64,000 bases of DNA, taken from Geodermatophilus amargosae (GTDB taxonomy: Bacteria; Actinomycetota; Actinomycetes; Mycobacteriales; Geodermatophilaceae). This document shows positions 58,244 to 64,000 of the stretch, piece after piece. The position numbers and the translations under genes are program-made. The stretch is taken from positions 1 through 64,000 of the forward strand of contig NZ_FPBA01000028.1 of assembly GCF_900116515.1 (NCBI RefSeq), written 5' to 3'. Under the pieces are notes generated by a model. That model was given only the letters and a program-made list of their open reading frames with translations, was not told the origin of the DNA and searched no databases. Within the stretch, counting starts at the first letter, position 1. Every line of letters starts with the position of its first letter.

Positions 58244-59331
58244 CGACCTCGTGCATGGTTAGCCGCGGGCCGTCGTCGACCTATTCAGGACCAGGTCGAT
58301 CACGCGGCGGTGCCGGCCGGCAGCGCGTTTGGCGGGCGGTGAGGCTGGTCGGGTCGTGGGGCTCGTTCCTGGCTGTAGACGAGGCCGGCGACCGCGGGCA
58401 GGATCGTGTCGAGGTGTTCGCGTCTGCCGAGGTGTCGGGACAGGGCGCGCCAGTTCTTCAGGTGGCTGATGCCGTGCTCCACGTGGATGCGCTGCGAGGC
58501 GTGAGCTCGGCGTTCGGCTTCGTGCGCGGCGGCGACGGCGGGGAAGACCGGGATCTGGTTCTTTCGCTAGACCGGCCGTGGCGTGAGCACCGCGCCGGCG
58601 GTCTGGGTGCTCAGGCCCTGGTAGCCGGCGTCGGCCAGCAGGATGACACCGAGGATGAGGGTCAGCAGCTCGACCAGGCCGGCCTGGCGGACCTGGGTCA
58701 GATCGTGGACGGAGCCGGGGCGGGGCTGTCCGCAGAACAGCAGCCGCCCGGCGGGGTCGGTGAGGACCAGCGCCTTGACCGTGTTGACCCGGGCCTTCCC
58801 GGACACGAACCGATAGCGACCGGCCCGATGGGCCGCCGGGCGGCGCACTCGGACCATGGTGGCATCCAGCAGGCCGACCCGCCCGGTGGCGCCCAGGTGG
58901 GTGATCACGTCGGCCAGGGTGCGCAGCCGGACCCCGCCTTCGACGGTGCAGCCGCGCTCAGCCAGCAGCGGGCGGAACTCTCCGACCGCGCGGGTGATCG
59001 TCGAGCGGGGCACCCCGAATCAGCAGGCCAATACGTCATGGGTGATCCTGTGGCGCAGATGCACCAGGGTGATTAGCAACCGGTCGATGAACACCAGCCG
59101 ATGCCGGGCACCGGCCCCGACCGCCCGCTGACGCGGCCGATCGGCCAGCCGTGCGTCCTGGCGCCTGCCAGCGCGGCCCCACCTCGGTGACCAGCTCAGC
59201 CAGGACCTGCCGGGACAGTCCGGTCGACCGGCGATCGGCAACAGCGGCGGCGCGAAGCAGCGTCCTGGACACACCACGACCCTGCTCCGTCCGTCACGAG
59301 CAAGCTGCTCCGCTAACCATGCACGAGGTCG
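58244..59331 (-). mobile_element. IS5-family insertion sequence, ends intact, transposase dead
   Basis: 1088 bp. The terminal inverted repeats are 20 bp and perfect (58244-58263 against 59312-59331). The flanks carry the 3-bp target duplication TTA (58241-58243 and 59332-59334). The single transposase gene on the minus strand is broken. A truncated relative lies at 45341-45596. Confidence 0.88.
58300..59272 (-). pseudogene. IS5-family transposase, inactivated
   Basis: The reading can be followed from GTG 59272 (TLLRAAAVADRRSTGLSRQV) through RQRAVGAGARHRLVFIDRLL, GLLDATMVRVRRPA (first Asp), LLADAGYQGL (second Asp) and VEHGISHLKNWRALSRHL (Glu) to a stop at 58300. Three lesions occur: a 2-bp deletion near 59164, a stop in place of Trp near 59021 (ACW to AC-stop), and a stop near 58569 after LTPRPV. 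It cannot make an intact enzyme. Confidence 0.85.
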
Positions 59332-59553
59332 TTAGGAGACGCGCCTCAGCTGTACCTAGCCAAGACGTTGGTGACGGCGTGCGGCAGGTACTGGCTGCTG
59401 CGAGGAAGACAATGCAGCCTAGCGCTGCGGTTTCCGCGCCAGCCTCAAGTGTATGCCGCTGCAGTTTCATTGCCGGCAGCCTTAGCTGGGCCAAGGTCGT
59501 GAGATCAGGCCATGAGCGGCACTGCAAAAAGGTTGACTCGCAGAACGGCCTAC

Positions 59554-60554
59554 CTATATCGCATTGCGCGGAAAATCTATAACGATCATCCCTGGGCCGA
59601 CCAGGGTGATGTATACGCTCGTTGACATCGCTTGTACCGCCAGCGCCATTAGCCTATCGGGGATGCGGATGGGTTGTCCGTCCATTGCCATCTGCTCAAG
59701 GTCCCAGATGCGTACCGTGTCGTCGTCGCTGCCGGTGATCGCGACCGGGCGCCCGTCGGGCAGCACCGCGGTGGCCACCGCCCGCACCGCGCCGGTGTGG
59801 CCGGTCAGCGGCTCCCCGACCGGGGCGGCACTAGTCAAGTCCCAGATCCGCACCGTGGTGTCGGCGCCGCCGGTGACCGCGACCGGGCGCCCGTCGGGCA
59901 GCACCGCGGTGGCCACCGCCCGCACCACGTCGGTGTGTCCGGTCAGCGGCTCCCCGACCGGGGCGGCACTAGTCAAGTCCCAGATCCGCACCGTGGTGTC
60001 GGCGCCGCTGGTGACCGCGACCGGGCGCCCGTCGGGCAGCACCACCGTGGCCACCGCCGTCACCGATTGGGGGTGCCGAGCAAGAATCTCCCCGCTTCCA
60101 ATACGGCATCGAGCCCAGCGCGTCAGCCACAGCCCTCCCATCAAGCTGGGCTCTTGCGGCCTTCCGAAGGCGGCGGACCAGAAGCTGAGCGCATCGGCGT
60201 TCGCGGCAGGATCATCTCAACTCCAAACGTGCACAGCGCGGCGCCATGCCTCCAGCAGATCCGAACTACCAGCATCCTGTTCGTCGATCCTCTGCGACCG
60301 TCCGATGACCAGGGGCCGCAACCTAGCCGCATCGGTGAACGGTAAGAAATCCAGAGACAAGAATCGATCGTCCAGAACCCGACCAGCCGCTGCATGCTCG
60401 ACCGCATGGCGCCGGACGTAGGCCGGTGGCGGAACCACTTGGCCACCAACCCGGCGGGACCGGGTCAATCGCAGCAACTCCTCCGCGATCCGCGCCTCCA
60501 CCCTCTGGGTCGCTTCCCTCATAGACGCATCAAACCCGATAACCCCCACGGGGA
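59554..60554 (-). pseudogene. Remnant of an nSTAND-type NTPase/WD40 repeat protein
   Basis: One frame runs from the IS3-family element edge to 59554. The upstream part has VVPPPAYVRRHAVEHAAAGR and DDRFLSLDFLPFTDAARLRP, the helical linker typical of actinobacterial nSTAND-WD40 proteins. After it come three WD40 units, each about 46 residues and ending VRIWDL. A single in-frame TGA at 60217-60219 interrupts the frame after RRAVHVWS. The NTPase domain that should precede is absent: it was lost at the IS insertion. The part from ATG 60144 (196 residues) is an open frame but is a fragment. Confidence 0.72.
59801..60076. repeat. Two near-identical 138-bp WD40 repeats
   Basis: The blocks starting at 59801 and 59939 share long identical runs and code for the same SAAPVGEPLTGH and GADTTVRIWDLT phrases. 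Near identity at the DNA level points to recent duplication or gene conversion. Confidence 0.7.
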
Positions 60555-60605
60555 TGAACCGCCCCGGCGAGTCCGGAGACTCCAGTCCTTGAGGAGGATG
60601 GAGTC

Positions 60606-60935
60606 GTGGCAGATCGAAGCGTCCGGTATCCGCAGGAGCTGCGGGAGCGGGCGGTACGCCTGGTCGCCGAGTCCCGGCCGGACCACGCCACCGAGTGGGA
60701 GGCGATGCGCTCGGTGGCGCAGAAGCTGGGCATCGGCTCGACCCAGACGGTGCGCACGTGGGTCCGTAAGGCGGAGGTCGACGACGGCGTCCGACCCGGG
60801 GTGAGCAGCGAAGAGTCCGCCGAACTGCGCCGGCTGCGGGCGGAGAACCGTGAACTGCACCGGGCGGATGAGATCCTGAAGGCGGCGGCGGGTTTCTTCG
60901 CGGCCGAGCTCGACCAGCCACAGCGGACCTCGTGA
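60606..60935 (+). CDS. IS3-family transposase OrfA
   Basis: 109 residues: an N-terminal helix-turn-helix (YPQELRERAVRLVAES, IGSTQTVRTWVRKAE) and a leucine zipper (ELRRLRAENRELHRADEIL). It binds the element ends. GTG at 60606. Its stop overlaps the GTG of orfB at 60932, where programmed frameshifting would usually fuse the two. Confidence 0.85.
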   Translation: MADRSVRYPQELRERAVRLVAESRPDHATEWEAMRSVAQKLGIGSTQTVRTWVRKAEVDDGVRPGVSSEESAELRRLRAENRELHRADEILKAAAGFFAAELDQPQRTS

Positions 60936-61883
60936 GCTTTATCGAGACCCACGCCGATTGGCGCACCGACGATGGGCTGCGCTGGGGGTCGAGCCGATCT
61001 GCCGGGTGCTCACCGAGCACGGAACGCCGATCGCCCCAGCACCTACTACGACACCCGCGTCCGCCGCTCGGCTCGGGTCGATCGGGATGAGCAGCTGAAG
61101 GCCGAGATCGCCCGGGTGCACGCGGCCAACTACGGCGTCTACGGCGCCCGCAAGGTCTGGTTGGCGCTCAACCGCGAGGGCATCGGCGTCGCCCGCTGCA
61201 CCGTGGAGCGGCTGATGCGCGACCTCGGCCTGGAAGGCGCCCGCCGCGGCCGCCGGCGACGCACCACAATCCCCGACCCGGCCGCCGCGCGGCCGGCCGA
61301 CCTGGTGCAACGCCGGTTCTCTCAGGCCCGTCCGGATGCGGTCTGGGTCGCCGACTTCACCTACGTGGCGACCTGGTCGGGCACCGTCTACGTCGCCTTC
61401 GTCCTCGACGCCCACTCCCGGCGCATCCTGAGCTGGCGGGCGGCCACCTCGATGAAGACCGAGTTGGTGCTCGACGCGCTCGAGCAGGCGATCTGGACCC
61501 GCGGCCGAGACGGAGTGACCGACCTGTCCGGGCTGGTGTGCCACCACGACGCCGGGTCGCAATACACCTCCATCGCGTTCACCGAGCGGCTCGCGGCCGC
61601 CGGTGCGGCCCCCAGCGTCGGCACGGTCGGCGACGCGCTGGACAACGCGCTGGACAACGCGCTGGCCGAGACCCAGATCGGGCTGTTCAAGACCGAGCTG
61701 ATCCACCGCCGCGGGCCGTGGAAGGGACTCGACAACGTCGAGCTTGCGACGCTGGAGTGGGTCGACTGGCACAACAACCGCCGGCTGCACACCGCCTGCC
61801 ACGACCTGACCCCGGTCGAGTACGAGCAGGTCTTCTACGGTCAACACCCCGCCCAGCAGACGGTCGGGGTCTCACAATCCTGA
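60932..61883 (+). pseudogene. IS3-family transposase OrfB, probably damaged
   Basis: DDE integrase with VWVADFTYVATWSGTVYVAF (first Asp), LVCHHDAGSQYTSIAF (second Asp) and NALAETQIGLFKTELI (Glu). From GTG 60932 the family N-terminus needs two 1-base corrections, near 60980 (after GLRWG) and near 61035 (before STYYDTR). The main frame is open only from ATG 60972. A 12-bp tandem duplication at 61635-61658 adds four residues (LDNALDNALAE) next to the catalytic Glu. Activity is doubtful. Confidence 0.72.
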
Positions 61884-61974
61884 GTCTCCGGACTCGCCGG
61901 GGCGGTTCACACGCCCCCGACCAACGTCTCGGGTCAGTACACCTAGCACCGCATCGCCCGCACTCCCGCACGGT

Positions 61975-62588
61975 CGATTTCGAACAGGCGGCCGCGATCC
62001 CGGGCCGCTCCGCGGGATCTCATCGTCGGGGCGGCCGGGGGGATCGGCTCCTACGCCGTGCAGCTCGCCCGGCTCGCCAGCGCTCACGTCACCGCGGTCG
62101 CCGACTCGGCGCGTGCGGACTTCGTCCGCGATCTCGGTGCCCACGTCGTCGTGGATCGGCGCCGCGACGACGTCCTCGCCGGTGACCAGCGGTGGGATGT
62201 CGTGCTCGACGCGCCTGGTGCGCTGCGATTCGCCGCGGTGCGGCCCGCGCTGACCTCCGACGGCGTCCTGGTGTCGACCCGGCCACTGTCCCCCGACACG
62301 GTGCGCGGACTCCGCCCGGGCAGTGGACCGCGCGCGACCGCTGTCACGACGCGGCGGTCACCGGTCGACCTCACCCACTTGGCCCACCTCATCGACACCG
62401 GCCGCCTGCGCGTCCCGCTCTACCGCGTCGTGGCACTGAAGGACGTGGCCTCCGGTATCGAGCACGCGGGCTCCGGGCAGGTGCGCGGCAAGGTGGTGGT
62501 CGCCATCGCCGCCTCACCCCTCCCCTCCGGCTCGCGGACGCCCGGACACGGCGCGGCGCCGGGGCCGACTCAACGGCGGATGAACTAG
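61975..62588 (+). pseudogene. Truncated zinc-type quinone oxidoreductase remnant
   Basis: FEQAAAIP is followed, in a shifted frame, by LIVGAAGGIGSYAVQLARLA (NADPH loop), VTAVADSARADFVRDLGAHV, WDVVLDAPGALRFAAV and the final GKVVVAIAA. The N-terminal catalytic half is missing and the segment between FEQAAAIP and the Rossmann loop is deleted. The IS3-family element borders the break. Confidence 0.7.
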
Positions 62589-62736
62589 CGGAGCCCGTCG
62601 GCGTCATCGGCGGCATCGCGCCGATGTCTCAATGGCCTCCTGGTCCCTTTTTACGAGAGGCGCCCTGTCATTAGCACCGCGTCAGGCAACTTCGCCTTGA
62701 AGGCGGCTTACGGGACACACGCGCCGCGCGGGCACA

Positions 62737-63381
62737 TCAGGGGGCGCGGCGACTGACCAGGATGCCGACCACGGGGCCGAGGACGACGAGCGCGAGCCAT
62801 GACAGCCGGGCGGCGGAGGAGGAGACCAGGAACGCCACGGGGATCGACGCGAGGAAGAACGCCGGGGGGACGAGCTGGGGCACCAGCTCGAGCCGTATCC
62901 GCCGGGGTGACGGCGGCGCGCTGATCAGCCCTCTGTGCCAGGCCAGCAAGGACATCACCGCCTCCGTCGAGGAGATCACCGCGACGTTCCCGGCGAAGAC
63001 GGCCGTTGCCAGCGGCTCCTGGTGCTCCCCGAGTGCGTCGGTGCTGAACGGCAGCAGCACGACGAACGCGAGCAGTACGAGGTTCACGGTGATGAGGCGC
63101 CCGCTGAGGTGGTGCAGCCGCGCGACGAAGGCGTGGTTTGAGCGCCAGTAGAAGGCGACGATGGCGAAGGCCAGGAAGAAGGCCACGATCTCGTTCCCGA
63201 TCGCCGCCCACAGGGCGGCGAGGTCGGCCCAGGCGCCCGGCACCTGTATGCCGTCCAGCGTGGTGACCAGCAGGGTGAGGGCGACGGCGTAGGTCGCGTC
63301 GAAGAACGCGAGCGCGCGGTCGAACTCCGGTGTCCCCCGAGGGAACCGCGGCGCCCCCGGGTCCGGTGAGTTGGAAGCCAC
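62737..63381 (-). CDS. TMEM175-family (DUF1211) potassium channel-like protein
   Basis: 214 residues with six predicted membrane helices. The first helix carries DRALAFFDATYAVALTLLV, a variant of the F-S-D pore motif of TMEM175 channels, and helix 3 contains FYWRSNHAFVARLH, typical of the bacterial family. GTG at 63381 is chosen by family N-terminus; the frame is open to an ATG at 63492. The family conducts potassium; bacterial physiology is little known. Confidence 0.78.
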   Translation of the reverse strand: MASNSPDPGAPRFPRGTPEFDRALAFFDATYAVALTLLVTTLDGIQVPGAWADLAALWAAIGNEIVAFFLAFAIVAFYWRSNHAFVARLHHLSGRLITVNLVLLAFVVLLPFSTDALGEHQEPLATAVFAGNVAVISSTEAVMSLLAWHRGLISAPPSPRRIRLELVPQLVPPAFFLASIPVAFLVSSSAARLSWLALVVLGPVVGILVSRRAP

Positions 63382-63554
63382 GCCCCGCAGGGTCGCAGTC
63401 TCGCGCCGGACAGCGGCGGGCGAGGAGGTCCGGTCAGGGCGACTCGTCCCAGCGCGCCCGGAGCTGCGCGAAAGTCTGCCGTCTGTCGTCACGGGTGTCC
63501 CTGGGGGAGACGCTCAGGGCGAACGTTGCCTGTCGCGGTATTAGCTTGCGCGCC

Positions 63555-63650
63555 ATGGGAGCGCGACTGGCCGCCTACCTGAGCTACCGCGACGCCCCGG
63601 CCGCCCTGCGCTGGATGGAGGCGATCGGCTTCACCATCTTCCGCCGGTCG
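63555..63650 (+). pseudogene. N-terminal fragment of a VOC (glyoxalase-like) protein
   Basis: ATG 63555 starts ARLAAYLSYRDAPAALRWME and then AIGFTIF, the first strand and helix of VOC family proteins. The similarity stops after about 30 residues and the frame runs into the end of the opposite gene. Likely a relic of a deletion. Confidence 0.5.
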
Positions 63651-63678
63651 GCCAGGTGGTCGGCGACGGTGAACGCCG

Positions 63679-63999
63679 TTAGGGGGCGCTTTGTGGGGGC
63701 TCGGGTGCGTCCGCGCCGGGGCGGCGGTCGGGCGGGACCCATGTGGTGAGGTCGCGCCAGGTCAGGTGGGGCCGGCCGCGGATTGGTGCTGGGCCGCCGG
63801 GCCGCGGGTGGCCGAGACACACGACTAGCTCGGGGACCCAGCTCTCCGGTAGGCGGAGGGCGACGGCAACCGCGGCGTGACTGAACGAGGTCACGGGCCC
63901 GGCTCCGATGCCGATCGCGTGCGCGGCCAGCATGAGGGTCGCCGCCGCCGTGCCGACGTCGATGCGCAGGCCGGGCGCGTCTGACGGGAAGCCGTAGCT
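63679..63999 (-). CDS. Nitroreductase-family protein (5' part outside window)
   Basis: 107 C-terminal residues: LRIDVGTAAATLMLAAHAIG, GAGPVTSFSHAAVAVALRLP and PELVVCLGHPRPGG are the FMN-binding and dimer regions of nitroreductases. The start lies beyond 64000. Ordinary chromosomal gene by composition; it may mark the return to the core chromosome. Confidence 0.75.
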   Translation of the reverse strand, partial: SYGFPSDAPGLRIDVGTAAATLMLAAHAIGIGAGPVTSFSHAAVAVALRLPESWVPELVVCLGHPRPGGPAPIRGRPHLTWRDLTTWVPPDRRPGADAPEPPQSAP

Positions 64000-64000
64000 G

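Larger units (their letters stand above)
60555..61909 (+). mobile_element. IS3-family insertion sequence
   Basis: 1355 bp with 28-bp perfect terminal inverted repeats (60555-60582 against 61882-61909), orfA and orfB. I see no target-site duplication, and the gene on the left does not resume on the right, so a deletion next to the element or recombination between copies is likely. Confidence 0.88.

Noticed and set aside
57798..58256. Open frames on both strands between dprE1 and the IS5-family element
   Set aside because: No ribosome site, no family motif and overlap with the dprE1 start region.
59294..59527. 77-codon minus-strand ORF between the IS5-family element and the WD40 remnant
   Set aside because: No motif or ribosome site, and it overlaps the inverted repeat of the element.
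36383..64000. Second copy of the tRNA-Arg 3' end (attR)
   Set aside because: I looked for the T-arm sequence and acceptor stem by eye through the rest of the window and found no copy; an exact search is needed to settle it.

Overview
The window is about 64 kb of very GC-rich actinobacterial chromosome. GTG starts are common, neighbouring genes often overlap by 4 bp (ATGA or GTGA), and there is a NucS mismatch endonuclease, a mycobacterial-type gene order around the ATP synthase, and a Rho with a long disordered insert. Gene content and protein style suggest a Geodermatophilaceae-like actinobacterium (Blastococcus, Geodermatophilus, Modestobacter); that placement is inference, because there is no rRNA here.

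The first 36 kb is core chromosome. Positions 1-11850 carry acyl-CoA and B12 metabolism (tandem-domain 3-hydroxyacyl-CoA dehydrogenase, enoyl-CoA hydratase, ethylmalonyl-CoA mutase, ATP:cob(I)alamin adenosyltransferase), nucS, a GAF-EAL c-di-GMP phosphodiesterase and murA. Positions 11858-25351 hold the F1Fo ATP synthase operon read on the minus strand (two small membrane proteins, atpB-E-F-H-A-G-D, then a hairpin, a small ORF and atpC), preceded by a WecA-like transferase, a threonylcarbamoyl-AMP synthase, prmC, prfA and rpmE. Positions 25492-34494 are rho followed upstream by the tightly coupled argS-lysA-hom-thrC-thrB amino-acid operon. DUF3105 and DUF305 membrane proteins and a tRNA-Arg(CCG) close the core segment.

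At the 3' end of that tRNA begins an integrative mobilizable element (about 36383-43800): tyrosine integrase, a ribbon-helix-helix/toxin-like pair, an excisionase, repeats that look like protein-binding sites, a MobF relaxase-helicase, inverted repeats that could be oriT, and a HEPN-domain protein. No conjugation pore genes are seen, so the element would need a helper. No right attachment site was found.

From about 43.9 to 63.7 kb the chromosome is accessory. It holds a phage capsid remnant, fragments of IS5, IS701 and IS481 transposases, two anchored surface proteins of unknown function, a class A penicillin-binding protein, and a complete-looking arabinan precursor cluster (aftA divergent from PAP2 phosphatase-ubiA-gtrA, facing dprE1-dprE2). 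After it come an IS5-family element with intact ends but a dead transposase, an nSTAND/WD40 gene remnant cut by an IS3-family element, and a truncated quinone oxidoreductase. A TMEM175-family channel, a VOC fragment and a partial nitroreductase end the window.

The arabinan cluster is the most coherent system. UbiA would make decaprenyl-phosphoryl-5-phosphoribose, the PAP2 protein would dephosphorylate it, DprE1/DprE2 would epimerise it to decaprenyl-phosphoryl-arabinose, and AftA would use that donor outside the membrane. DprE1 has alanine where the benzothiazinone-reactive cysteine lies in Mycobacterium tuberculosis.
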